Source: Candidatus Pelagibacter communis (GTDB lineage Bacteria > Pseudomonadota > Alphaproteobacteria > Pelagibacterales > Pelagibacteraceae). From it: DNA of 64,000 bases. The stretch's first letter is position 1, and each line of letters opens with the position of its first letter. A program made the translations under genes and the position numbers. The notes below the pieces were generated by a model, which had not been told where the DNA came from, ran no database searches, and saw nothing but the letters and a program-made list of their open reading frames with translations. Of the stretch, positions 17,197-26,061 are shown piece after piece. Location of the stretch: positions 262,642 to 326,641 of the forward strand of contig NZ_LANA01000001.1 in assembly GCF_012932795.1 (NCBI RefSeq), written 5' to 3'.

Positions 17197-18872
17197 TGGA
17201 CACTAGAAATGTAATAGCAGCAGTATCACTATCGGCAGCAGTAATTATTTTATACTCTCTTTTTTTTCAACCAGATCCAACAACTATAAAACAAAATTTA
17301 GTAGACCAAAAAAAAATTGAAAATAATTCAGATACACCAAGTTTAGATAAAGCTATAAATTCCACGAAACTTTCAAGAGCAGATGCATTAAAAGAAAATG
17401 ATAGAATTAATTTTGAAAATGATAGTATTATTGGGTCTATTTCTTTAAAAGGTGCAGCGATAGATGATCTAACTTTCAAAGAATATAGCATTAAACTTAA
17501 TGGAAGTGATAAAATAACTTTATTAAGTCCAAGAAATGTAGACGATGGTTACTTAATTGAAAGTGGTTTTGTAACATCTAATAAAAATATAGATGCGCCT
17601 GATGCTTCTACAGTCTGGGAAGTTTCTGGTAATAAAAAGTTAACTAATAATAGTCCCATAAAATTAACATGGAGTAATTCTCAAGGTATCACATTTGAAA
17701 AAAATATAAGTTTAGATGATCAATTCTTATTTACTGTAAGAGAAAAGATAATTAATAGATCAGATAAATCTTACAGCTTTTATTCATACGGACAAATTAT
17801 TAGGAATAAATTACCAGAAATATCTGGTTTTTATATTTTACATGAAGGATTTCTATCTGTTCTTGATGATGAATTAATCGAGGAAGATTACGATGATATT
17901 CAAGAAAAAAAGTTCACCCAAACTGCACAAGAAGGATTTGTTGCTATTTCAGATAAGTTTTGGGTTACATCAGTTATACCCCCAAAGGGTAAAGAATTTA
18001 AAACAACTTTTGACTATAGAAATAAGTTTAGAGCCAATTACATATCCACTCAAGGTACAGAGGTTGGACCAAACAGCTCTATAGAGGAAAAAATTCAAAT
18101 TATAGCTGCTGCGAAAAGAGTTAATGTCATTGATGGTTATGCTGAAAATTTGAATATAAATAAATTTGATTTAGCAATTGATTGGGGCTTTATGTATTTC
18201 ATCACAAAACCTTTATTTTTTTTATTGGACTACTTCTTTAAATTACTTGGTAATTATGGTTTAGCAATTATTGCTGTTACAGTTTGTATTAGATTAGCTT
18301 TCTTTCCTCTGGCCAACTTTAGTTTTAAGAGCATGGGAAAGATGAAGCTTCTAGCACCTGAAATGGCTAGACTAAAAGAGATTCATAAAGATGATAAAAT
18401 GAAATTACAACAAGCAATGATGGCTCTTTATAAAAAAGAAAAAGTAAACCCTATGTCTGGTTGTTTGCCTATCCTGGTTCAAATTCCAGTTTTCTTCGCA
18501 TTATATAAAGTATTATTTGTAACTATTGAAATGAGACATATGCCATTTTATGGATGGATACACGACTTAAGTGATAGAGATCCAACATCTATATTTAATG
18601 TTTTTGGTTTAATTCCTTGGGATCCACCTTCTTTCTTATTAATAGGTGCATGGCCAATCATTATGGGTATTACAATGTTTATACAGCAAAAACTTAACCC
18701 TACTCCACCAGATCCCATACAAGCTAAAATTTTCATGTTCTTTCCAGTATTCCTGACTGTAATTCTTGCACCGTTTCCTGCTGGTCTTGTTATCTACTGG
18801 AGCTTCAACAATATCTTCACAATGATTCAGCAATATATAGTTCAAAGAAAAATGACTGTTAAAACAACTTAA
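17196..18872 (+). CDS. yidC: Membrane protein insertase YidC
   Basis: Inserts and folds inner-membrane proteins, alone or with SecYEG. The 558 residues have the Gram-negative layout: one N-terminal helix (about 6-25), a large periplasmic beta domain (about 60-330), then the conserved Oxa1 core with helices near 335-355, 358-380, 425-445, 485-500 and 515-540. FKSMGKMKLLAPEMARLKEIH is the cytoplasmic hairpin. The argB ATG follows its stop with no gap; the GTPase gene engB often found here in alphaproteobacteria is absent. Confidence 0.97.
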   Translation: MDTRNVIAAVSLSAAVIILYSLFFQPDPTTIKQNLVDQKKIENNSDTPSLDKAINSTKLSRADALKENDRINFENDSIIGSISLKGAAIDDLTFKEYSIKLNGSDKITLLSPRNVDDGYLIESGFVTSNKNIDAPDASTVWEVSGNKKLTNNSPIKLTWSNSQGITFEKNISLDDQFLFTVREKIINRSDKSYSFYSYGQIIRNKLPEISGFYILHEGFLSVLDDELIEEDYDDIQEKKFTQTAQEGFVAISDKFWVTSVIPPKGKEFKTTFDYRNKFRANYISTQGTEVGPNSSIEEKIQIIAAAKRVNVIDGYAENLNINKFDLAIDWGFMYFITKPLFFLLDYFFKLLGNYGLAIIAVTVCIRLAFFPLANFSFKSMGKMKLLAPEMARLKEIHKDDKMKLQQAMMALYKKEKVNPMSGCLPILVQIPVFFALYKVLFVTIEMRHMPFYGWIHDLSDRDPTSIFNVFGLIPWDPPSFLLIGAWPIIMGITMFIQQKLNPTPPDPIQAKIFMFFPVFLTVILAPFPAGLVIYWSFNNIFTMIQQYIVQRKMTVKTT

Positions 18873-19739
18873 ATGTCATTGCTTAAAGAAGATGAATTAA
18901 TAAATATTTTACCTAAAGACGGTCCAACAGTTGAAGAAGTAAAAAAATATCTAAAAAAATACAATAATGAATTTATTGTCATTAAGTGTGGTGGCAGTGT
19001 TTTAGTTGATCCAGAATTATTTAAAATTTTTATTGAAGATGTTGCTGTTTTAAACAAACTTGGATTTAATCCCATAGTTATCCACGGTGGTGGAAAAAGG
19101 ATAAATAACAAACTAGATGAGCTTAATATTAAAAGTGATTTTATTAATGGACTAAGAGTTACAGATAAAAATATTATTAACGTAGTTGAAGATGTATTGA
19201 TTGAATTTAATAAGGAAATTGTCGATGCCTTAAAGGATCAGTCTTGTGAAACAAGAAGAATTACCTCAAAAGAATATAATATAATAACTGTAAAACCTGA
19301 AAGTGATAAGTTAGGTTTTGTAGGTACCCCCACTTACATTAAAACTGATGTTTTAAAAAAAATTATTAAACATAATAAAGTACCTGTTATTGCACCACTA
19401 GGGTTAGGTGAAAACGATCAAACTTTCAATATCAATGCAGATACAGTTGCTGGTTCAGTGGCTAAAGAATTAAAAGCTAGAAGATTAATGATTATCAGCG
19501 ATGTAGAGGGTGTACTAGATAATAAAAAAAAACTAATACCCGAAATTAACTCAAAAAAAGCTAATGAACTAATCAATCAAGATATTATATCTGGTGGAAT
19601 GATACCTAAAATCAAAAATTGTTTAGATGTTGCAAGTAATGGAGTTAGAGGAGTGGTTATAATTGATGGTAGAAAAAATCACTCACTTCTATTTGAACTA
19701 TTATCTGATAAAGGTTCTGGGACTTTGATTAGAGAATGA
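18873..19739 (+). CDS. argB: Acetylglutamate kinase
   Basis: Second step of arginine synthesis, phosphorylating N-acetylglutamate with ATP. The 288 residues show VIKCGGSVL (about 33-41), VIHGGGKRINN (69-79), the DTVAGSVAKELKA nucleotide/substrate segment and an IDGRKNHSLLFELLSDKGSGTLI end typical of the family. It touches yidC and overlaps the HAD gene by 4 bases (ATGA). An N-terminal helix of about 25 residues before the kinase core suggests the hexameric, arginine-sensitive form (inference). Confidence 0.97.
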   Translation: MSLLKEDELINILPKDGPTVEEVKKYLKKYNNEFIVIKCGGSVLVDPELFKIFIEDVAVLNKLGFNPIVIHGGGKRINNKLDELNIKSDFINGLRVTDKNIINVVEDVLIEFNKEIVDALKDQSCETRRITSKEYNIITVKPESDKLGFVGTPTYIKTDVLKKIIKHNKVPVIAPLGLGENDQTFNINADTVAGSVAKELKARRLMIISDVEGVLDNKKKLIPEINSKKANELINQDIISGGMIPKIKNCLDVASNGVRGVVIIDGRKNHSLLFELLSDKGSGTLIRE

Positions 19740-20413
19740 AAAATTTAATTGCTATAAAATACTGGATTTTTGATCTTGATAACACTCTTTACAGTGGTCA
19801 AACAAAAGTTTTTTCAGAAGTTGATAAAAAAATGTCTTCTTTTATTTCAAAGAAATTTAATATAGATTTAGTTAAAGCAAAAGAAATTCAAAAAAAATAC
19901 TTCTATGAGTATGGAACAACATTATCAGGGTTGATGAATCATGATAAAATTGATCCACATGAGTTTCTTGAATTTGTTCATGATATAGATATTAGCTGGC
20001 TTCCAAAAGATAAAATATTGAGAGAAGAGCTGATTAAAATTAAAGAAAAAAAATATATTTTCACGAACGGCTCTCATGCTCATGTTAAAAATGTGACTAA
20101 ACAACTTGGTATAGATGATTTATTTGATGGAGCATTTGACATTGTTGACTCTAATTTTATACCTAAACCAAAAATTGATCCTTATAAAAAAATCATCGAA
20201 AAATTTGATTTAGAACCAGCAAAATCAATATTAATTGAGGATATTGCTCATAATTTAGAGCAAGCTAAAAACCTGGGAATGAAAACTTGTTGGCTTGAGA
20301 ATAATGAAACATTTGCAAAAAAAGATGCTGATAAACCTTATATTGATTATAAAATTAAGAGCTTGCCTTCTTTTCTTCAAGAAATTAATATATTAAAAGC
20401 TCAACAAAATTAA
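19736..20413 (+). CDS. HAD-superfamily hydrolase, pyrimidine 5'-nucleotidase type
   Basis: Cytoplasmic phosphatase of the SDT1/pyrimidine 5'-nucleotidase group. The 225 residues have motif I FDLDNTLYSG (12-21, nucleophile D13 and acid D15), motif II FTNGS (about 104-108), motif III lysine in FIPKPKIDPYKKI and motif IV IEDIAHNLEQAK. A C1 helical cap lies between motifs I and II. It overlaps argB by 4 bases and precedes dapD by 22; the argB-HAD-dapD order is conserved in many alphaproteobacteria. The physiological substrate is not known. Confidence 0.88.
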   Translation: MKNLIAIKYWIFDLDNTLYSGQTKVFSEVDKKMSSFISKKFNIDLVKAKEIQKKYFYEYGTTLSGLMNHDKIDPHEFLEFVHDIDISWLPKDKILREELIKIKEKKYIFTNGSHAHVKNVTKQLGIDDLFDGAFDIVDSNFIPKPKIDPYKKIIEKFDLEPAKSILIEDIAHNLEQAKNLGMKTCWLENNETFAKKDADKPYIDYKIKSLPSFLQEINILKAQQN

Positions 20414-20435
20414 CCTACAATAAATAAGTTAAACT

Positions 20436-21263
20436 ATGAAAGAATTTGAAAATATTATCAACAAAGCTTGGGATAATAAAGACTCAATCAATGGACAATC
20501 TGATAAATCTATATTGGATGCAATTAACCAAACGATTGAACTTGTTGATAAAGGTGAACTAAGAGTCGCTGAAAAAAATAAAAACGATTGGATAGTTAAT
20601 CAATGGGTTAAAAAAGCAATAGTGTTAAGCTTTAGAACTCATGAGATGGACTCATTGGGTGGCCCTTATAGTAGTTGGTATGATAAATCTCATTTACTTA
20701 AAGGTAAAACTTCAGGCTGGACTAAGGAAGATCATATAAAAGCTGGCTTTAGAATGGTTCCAAATTCTCCAGTTAGAAAAGGGTCTTTCATTGGAAAGAA
20801 TGTGGTACTAATGCCTTGCTTTGTAAATATTGGCGCTTATGTGGATGAAGGAACTATGGTGGACACTTGGGCTTCAGTTGGATCATGCGCACAAATTGGA
20901 AAGAACTGTCACATATCAGGAGGTGCTGGAATTGGAGGTGTATTGGAGCCAATGCAAGCTAACCCTACAATCATTGAAGATAACTGTTTTATTGGAGCTC
21001 GTTCAGAAATAGTTGAGGGAGTAATTGTTGGAGAAGGATCTGTATTATCTATGGGTGTGTTTATTGGTCAATCTACAAAAATTGTTTACAGAGAAACTGG
21101 TGAAGTACTTCATGGAAAAATTCCACCATACTCAGTAATAGTTCCGGGTAGCCTTCCAAGTAAAGATGGCAAAGGTCCAGCTTTATATTGTGCAGTAATT
21201 ATTAAACAAGTTGATGAAAAAACTAGATCTAAAACTTCTATTAACGATCTATTGAGAGCCTAA
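20436..21263 (+). CDS. dapD: Tetrahydrodipicolinate N-succinyltransferase
   Basis: Succinyl-CoA-dependent step of the succinylase branch to meso-DAP and lysine. The 275 residues include an N-terminal helical domain and the left-handed beta-helix of hexapeptide repeats from about 105 to 215, with [36 protein letters not shown] and [10 protein letters not shown]. The C-terminal [18 protein letters not shown] matches the family. dapE starts directly after its stop. Confidence 0.98.
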   Translation: MKEFENIINKAWDNKDSINGQSDKSILDAINQTIELVDKGELRVAEKNKNDWIVNQWVKKAIVLSFRTHEMDSLGGPYSSWYDKSHLLKGKTSGWTKEDHIKAGFRMVPNSPVRKGSFIGKNVVLMPCFVNIGAYVDEGTMVDTWASVGSCAQIGKNCHISGGAGIGGVLEPMQANPTIIEDNCFIGARSEIVEGVIVGEGSVLSMGVFIGQSTKIVYRETGEVLHGKIPPYSVIVPGSLPSKDGKGPALYCAVIIKQVDEKTRSKTSINDLLRA

Positions 21264-22421
21264 ATGCCAATTTACAATGAAATCACATTAGCTAAAGAGC
21301 TAATAAGATTTCCAAGCATCACACCAATTGATGCTGGAGTAATGAAGTTCTTAGCTAAAAAATTAACTGCTATTGGATTTAAATGTAAGATTTTAGAGTT
21401 TAAAGATAAAAATTCTAAACCAGTTAAAAACCTATATGCAAGATTAGGTAATGCTCAACCAAACTTTATGTTTGCTGGCCACTTAGATGTGGTATCTCCA
21501 GGAAACATAAAAGATTGGACCATTAAGCCTTTTAGTCCTGCTATTAAAAAAAATCACCTAATTGGCAGAGGTGCCAATGATATGAAAAGTGCAATAGCAA
21601 GCTGGGTGGTTGCCGTAAATAATTTTGTGTCAAAAAACAAAAAAGTTAAAGGTTCTATTAGCTTGTTAATTACTGGTGATGAAGAAGGTGTCGCAATCAA
21701 TGGTACTAAAAAAGTAGTTGATTACTTAAAAAAGAAAAAAGAAAAAATAGATTTTTGTTTAGTTGGTGAGCCAACAAATCCCAGTAAACTTGGTGAAATG
21801 ATTAAAATTGGTAGAAGAGGAAGCATGAATGCCGAACTAACTATAATTGGAACTCAAGGACATGTCGCATATCCTCATCGTGCCAAAAATCCATCTACTA
21901 CATTAATAAAAATACTAAATGAAATAAAACAAATAAAATTTGATAAAGGAACAAAAGATTTTCAACCAACAAATTTAGAAGTAACTAAAATTAATATTGA
22001 TAATATAGCTGATAATATTATTCCAGGACTTGCAAAAGCTAAATTTAATATAAGATTTAACAATAAACACAAGTCTTCAAACTTAAAGAGTAGATTAAAT
22101 AAAGTTTTTAAAAAAATAACCAAAAAAGATAAATCTAATTTTAAAGTAGAATTTCGTGTATCAGGCGAAGCTTTTTTAACTAAGCCTAATAACACAACTT
22201 ATATGATTCAAAATGTAATAAAAAAAATTACAAAAATTAAACCAAAATTATCCACAACAGGTGGTACTTCGGATGCAAGATTTATTAGAAAGATTGCTCC
22301 GTGTTTAGAATTTGGTCTAGTAGGTAAAACAATGCACAAGATTGATGAAGCAGTATCTGTTTCCGATCTAAAAAAAATAACTAAAATATATTATAGTATT
22401 TTAGAAAATTATTTTAAATGA
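21264..22421 (+). CDS. dapE: Succinyl-diaminopimelate desuccinylase
   Basis: Zinc peptidase-family M20 enzyme that releases LL-DAP from N-succinyl-LL-DAP. The 385 residues show metal-site motifs AGHLDVV (71-77, H73 and D75), GRGANDMKS with the bridging Asp, TGDEEG with the catalytic Glu, and LVGEPT. The dimer lid domain (about 180-300) is Lys-rich. GGTSDARF near the end is conserved. Its last 4 bases overlap the start of the deacetylase gene (ATGA), a direct translational link. Confidence 0.96.
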   Translation: MPIYNEITLAKELIRFPSITPIDAGVMKFLAKKLTAIGFKCKILEFKDKNSKPVKNLYARLGNAQPNFMFAGHLDVVSPGNIKDWTIKPFSPAIKKNHLIGRGANDMKSAIASWVVAVNNFVSKNKKVKGSISLLITGDEEGVAINGTKKVVDYLKKKKEKIDFCLVGEPTNPSKLGEMIKIGRRGSMNAELTIIGTQGHVAYPHRAKNPSTTLIKILNEIKQIKFDKGTKDFQPTNLEVTKINIDNIADNIIPGLAKAKFNIRFNNKHKSSNLKSRLNKVFKKITKKDKSNFKVEFRVSGEAFLTKPNNTTYMIQNVIKKITKIKPKLSTTGGTSDARFIRKIAPCLEFGLVGKTMHKIDEAVSVSDLKKITKIYYSILENYFK

Positions 22422-23347
22422 AAACTGGTTTAATAACCTCTGATACTTATCAAAATCATAATACAGGTGATGGTCATCCAGAAAAAATTGATAGAGTTAA
22501 AGTAGTTATCGATAATTTTAAAAAGTTAGGTAGTAAAGATTTAGTTTGGAAAAAGCCCTCAAAATTTGATCGATCAGTTTTGGAGTTAACTCACAATTCT
22601 GATTATATAAATTTTGTTGAAAAATCTTTTCCAAAGAAGGGATTGTCTTTTTTAGACGGTGATACAGTTGTTTCTCCAGGAAGTAAGGAAGCTACATCAG
22701 ATGCTGTAGGATCAATCATTACTGCTATTGATGGTGTTCAAAATAATGAATTCAAAAATGCCTTTTGTGCAGTTAGACCTCCAGGGCATCATGCTGAAAA
22801 AAATAAGGCTATGGGTTTTTGTATTTATAATAATGTTGCCGTTGGAGCTAATTATTTAATAAATAAATATAAACTTAGTAAAATTGCTATTATTGATTTT
22901 GATGTTCACCACGGAAATGGGACACAAGATATTTTTAATGACAATGAAAAAGTTTTATACATTTCAACTCATCAATTCCCTTTTTACCCAGGCTCTGGCA
23001 CAGAACAAGAAAAAGGTAAATATAACAATATATTTAATATCCCATTACCAGCTGGCACAACCTCTGAAGAGTATTTAAATGCTTATACATTTGTACTTAA
23101 AAAAATAGAGGAGTTTAAACCTGAATTTATATTACTATCAGCGGGTTTTGATGCTCATAAAAATGATCCCCTGGCTCAATTTCAACTTGAAAGCAAAGAT
23201 TTTTATAAAATCACAAAAAGAACTTTAGAAATATCTAAATTATATTGTAACGGTAAAGTTGTTTCAATTTTGGAAGGTGGTTACGACCTCAATGCACTTA
23301 AAGAGAGTACAACGATGCATGTCAAAGCTTTGCTAGAATTTAATTGA
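22418..23347 (+). CDS. Histone-deacetylase-family zinc deacetylase
   Basis: Arginase-fold amide hydrolase of the HDAC/AcuC/acetylpolyamine amidohydrolase superfamily. The 309 residues keep the whole active site: RPPGHHAE (120-127) with the His pair H124-H125, zinc ligands D162 and H164 in DFDVHHGNGTQ, zinc ligand D245 in SAGFDAHKNDPLA, and EGGY with catalytic Y289. It resembles class II HDACs. The substrate could be acetyl-lysine, acetylpolyamines or another amide; nothing in the sequence decides. It is coupled to dapE by a 4-base overlap and followed after 31 bases by the SET gene. Confidence 0.92.
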   Translation: MKTGLITSDTYQNHNTGDGHPEKIDRVKVVIDNFKKLGSKDLVWKKPSKFDRSVLELTHNSDYINFVEKSFPKKGLSFLDGDTVVSPGSKEATSDAVGSIITAIDGVQNNEFKNAFCAVRPPGHHAEKNKAMGFCIYNNVAVGANYLINKYKLSKIAIIDFDVHHGNGTQDIFNDNEKVLYISTHQFPFYPGSGTEQEKGKYNNIFNIPLPAGTTSEEYLNAYTFVLKKIEEFKPEFILLSAGFDAHKNDPLAQFQLESKDFYKITKRTLEISKLYCNGKVVSILEGGYDLNALKESTTMHVKALLEFN

Positions 23348-23378
23348 TAATTTTTTAATAGGTATTAAATAAACTATT

Positions 23379-23858
23379 ATGAAACCTTACAGAATTAATA
23401 AATCGAATATTGATAAAAAAGGTCGTGGTCTTTACGCGACTAGAGATATTAAAGATGGAGAAAGAATTATTGACTATATTGGAAAAATTATTACTAAAAA
23501 ACAGACTGAAGATTCTAAAAAATTTGATAATGCAAAACCAATTTATTTATTTAACTTAAATAAAAAATATGATCTTGATGGTGATGTATCATGGAATACT
23601 GCTCGTTTGATTAATCATTCTTGTTCTAATAACTGTGATTATAACGGCATAGGACTAAAATTATGGGTAATTGCAAAACAAGATATTAAAAAAGGTGAAG
23701 AGCTTACTTGTGATTATGGTTTTGGTTTTGATGAAGATTATAAACAATTTCCGTGTAAGTGTCGTTCTAAAAACTGTTGTGGCTATATTGTACGTGCTGA
23801 GTCAAGATGGCGTATTAATAAAAAATTTAGTATCAGCCGACAGCAACCTAATAAATAA
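23379..23858 (+). CDS. SET-domain protein-lysine methyltransferase
   Basis: Single SET domain of 159 residues with all diagnostic elements: GRGLYA (15-20), RLINHSCSNNC (76-86) forming the pseudoknot and SAM site, EELTCDYGF (107-115), and a compact post-SET zinc motif C126-x-C128-x4-C133. These are the elements of an active SAM-dependent lysine methyltransferase. No signal peptide or other domain. Bacteria have no histones, so a ribosomal or DNA-binding protein is a likely target (inference). It shares 11 bases with the convergent truA gene. Confidence 0.92.
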   Translation: MKPYRINKSNIDKKGRGLYATRDIKDGERIIDYIGKIITKKQTEDSKKFDNAKPIYLFNLNKKYDLDGDVSWNTARLINHSCSNNCDYNGIGLKLWVIAKQDIKKGEELTCDYGFGFDEDYKQFPCKCRSKNCCGYIVRAESRWRINKKFSISRQQPNK

Positions 23859-24588
23859 CTTTTTCTAAAAATAATCCTTCTGCAGGCGCAGGTGGTGCAC
23901 AAAGTGTTCTTTTCTTTGATTTAAAAACAAAATCAAACTTTTTTATATTCCATTTTTTTTCAGCTAAATATTTTAAACAACCAACCATTGATCTCACTTG
24001 TTGCTGCAAAAATGACTGGGATTTAAATTGTATTTCAATTCTTCCTCTAATTGATCTTATTTTTACTGATTTCATAGTTCGAATTGGACTTTTGGCATTA
24101 CAACTTGAAGATCTAAATGTTGAAAAGTCTTTAGTACCTAAAAATTTTTTTGCCCCTTTTTTCATTAATAAGATATCTAGTTTTTTAATTATGTGCCATC
24201 CTCTTCCTTTTTCTAAAGAAGGCCTGCTCAACCTATTAAAAATTACATACTTATAAATTCTTTGTTTTGCAGAAAACCTAGCATGAAAATTTAAATTTCT
24301 TTTTTTTATCTTTGATATTGAAACATTCATATTGTTTAGAAAGTGATTTATTGATTTTAAAAATTTATCTAGATTTTGAATTTTATTTTTACATTCAAAA
24401 TGAGCTGATTGTTCCACAGCATGAACACCCGCATCTGTTCTACCCGATCCAACTAATATTATTTTTTCTTTTAAAAGTTTAGATAATTTTTTTTGAATTA
24501 ATTTTTGAACAGATTTTCCTTTAGATTGAATTTGCCATCCTACAAAATTTGTTCCAACATACTCAATTAGAATTTGATATCTATGCAT
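23848..24588 (-). CDS. truA: tRNA pseudouridine synthase A (positions 38-40)
   Basis: Makes pseudouridine at 38-40 in the anticodon arm. The 246 residues contain the catalytic GSGRTDAGVHA (48-57, D52) and RSFLQQQVRSM-like text near the end (SFLQQQVRSMVG). The start ATG overlaps the fmt end by 8 bases. Order def-fmt-truA is common in alphaproteobacteria. The 3' end overlaps the SET gene by 11 bases on the other strand. Confidence 0.97.
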   Translation of the reverse strand: MHRYQILIEYVGTNFVGWQIQSKGKSVQKLIQKKLSKLLKEKIILVGSGRTDAGVHAVEQSAHFECKNKIQNLDKFLKSINHFLNNMNVSISKIKKRNLNFHARFSAKQRIYKYVIFNRLSRPSLEKGRGWHIIKKLDILLMKKGAKKFLGTKDFSTFRSSSCNAKSPIRTMKSVKIRSIRGRIEIQFKSQSFLQQQVRSMVGCLKYLAEKKWNIKKFDFVFKSKKRTLCAPPAPAEGLFLEKVIY

Positions 24589-25513
24589 TATTCAAATTTG
24601 AACCTTTTTTAATCTGTGATCCAAGCATAAATTCACTTATATTTTGTGTTCTTTTACCTTGTCTTTGGATTTCAAGAATCCTAATTGATTTTTCATTACC
24701 ACAGCTAACTTCTAAATAGTTGTCTAATACCTCTCCAATTTTACCGCTACTTTCAGTTAAGCTTGCCCTTAAAATTTTATATCTTTCACCATTATAAATA
24801 AAAAAAGCACCAGGATTTGGATATAACCCATTTATTTTACCAATAATACTCTCTGCATTTTTGGTCCAATCTATTTGACCTTCTTTTTTTTCAATTTTAG
24901 TCGCATAAGTTGCTTCATTATGATTTTGCTCTTTAAATTCTATTTTATCTTCTAAAATCTCATCAATATTATCTAATATCTTTTCTGCTGCTAATGTGGA
25001 AAGTTTTTCTGTCATTGTTTCTGAATTATCATCAGCTTCAATATTTATTTTATAAGAATTACAAACTGGTCCTGTATCTAACTTTTCTCGTATTTTCATA
25101 ATACTAACACCTGTTTTTTTTTCTAAATTCATAATTGACCTTTGTATAGGCGCTGCTCCTCTCCATTTTGGTAGTAGCGAGGCGTGTATGTTAATAAAAC
25201 CTTTTTTAACTAAACTTAGATATTCTTTAGGAATAATTTGTCCATAAGCTACCACAATTGCTATATCTGCATTCAACTCTCTTAAATATTCATACTCTAC
25301 TTTATTATTTTTTAATGAAGATGGTGTTCTGTGTTCTATCTTTAGCGTTTCAGAAATTCCCTGAATGGGTGATTTATTAATCTTTTGCCCTCTTTGTGAT
25401 TTTTGTGGAGGCTGTGTATACACAACTGATACTGGATACCCATTTTGATATAATGATTTTAAAATTGGCACTGCAAAAAATGGTGTGCCCATAAAGATAA
25501 TTTTTTTTAACAT
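24581..25513 (-). CDS. fmt: Methionyl-tRNA formyltransferase
   Basis: Formylates initiator Met-tRNA with 10-formyl-THF. The 310 residues show the N-terminal FMGTPFFAVPIL (7-18), the catalytic region INIHASLLPKWRGAAPIQ with Asn, His and the conserved SLLPxWRGAAP loop, and the C-terminal OB domain with the NGLYPNPGAFF linker. It follows def by 3 bases and overlaps truA by 8. Confidence 0.98.
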   Translation of the reverse strand: MLKKIIFMGTPFFAVPILKSLYQNGYPVSVVYTQPPQKSQRGQKINKSPIQGISETLKIEHRTPSSLKNNKVEYEYLRELNADIAIVVAYGQIIPKEYLSLVKKGFINIHASLLPKWRGAAPIQRSIMNLEKKTGVSIMKIREKLDTGPVCNSYKINIEADDNSETMTEKLSTLAAEKILDNIDEILEDKIEFKEQNHNEATYATKIEKKEGQIDWTKNAESIIGKINGLYPNPGAFFIYNGERYKILRASLTESSGKIGEVLDNYLEVSCGNEKSIRILEIQRQGKRTQNISEFMLGSQIKKGSNLNNA

Positions 25514-25516
25514 CTT

Positions 25517-26035
25517 TTAAAGAATTTCTCTTTTAATCTTAATTTTAGAAAGTTTTTTTATAATCATTGATTTTTTTAATTTTGATAAATAATCAATAAA
25601 TAAAATTCCTTCTAAGTGATCCATTTCATGTTGTATGCATGTTGCTAATAATCCATCTGCTTTTAATAATTTTATTTTTCCATCATAATTTAAATATTCA
25701 ACCTCACATGAATTGGGTCTTTCTATCTCTGCAAATTGATCTGGCACAGATAAACACCCTTCTTCATATTTTGCTTTTTCTTCATTTTTATTTTTAATTA
25801 CAGGATTGACAAAATACATTGGATTTTTTTTATATTCATCTCTACTAATATCCATAACTATAATTCTTTTTGGCACACCAACTTGGATTGCTGCAAGGCC
25901 AATTCCAGAAGCATCGTACATAGTATCCAGCATATCATCCATTATTGCTCGCTCTTCATCACCTACTTTATCAACACTCTGTGATACTTGACGTAATAAT
26001 TTGTTTGGTTCTGTTAAAATTTTTCTAACTGTCAT
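25517..26035 (-). CDS. def: Peptide deformylase
   Basis: Removes the N-formyl group from new proteins; a metal enzyme. The 172 residues have all three motifs: GIGLAAIQVG (44-53), EGCLSVP (92-98, metal ligand C94) and QHEMDHLEG (135-143, ligands H136 and H140, catalytic E137). It lies between the exported unknown protein and fmt; the same-strand gap to the former is 26 bases. Confidence 0.98.
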   Translation of the reverse strand: MTVRKILTEPNKLLRQVSQSVDKVGDEERAIMDDMLDTMYDASGIGLAAIQVGVPKRIIVMDISRDEYKKNPMYFVNPVIKNKNEEKAKYEEGCLSVPDQFAEIERPNSCEVEYLNYDGKIKLLKADGLLATCIQHEMDHLEGILFIDYLSKLKKSMIIKKLSKIKIKREIL

Positions 26036-26061
26036 AATTATTGATTATTTTATTATAAATT

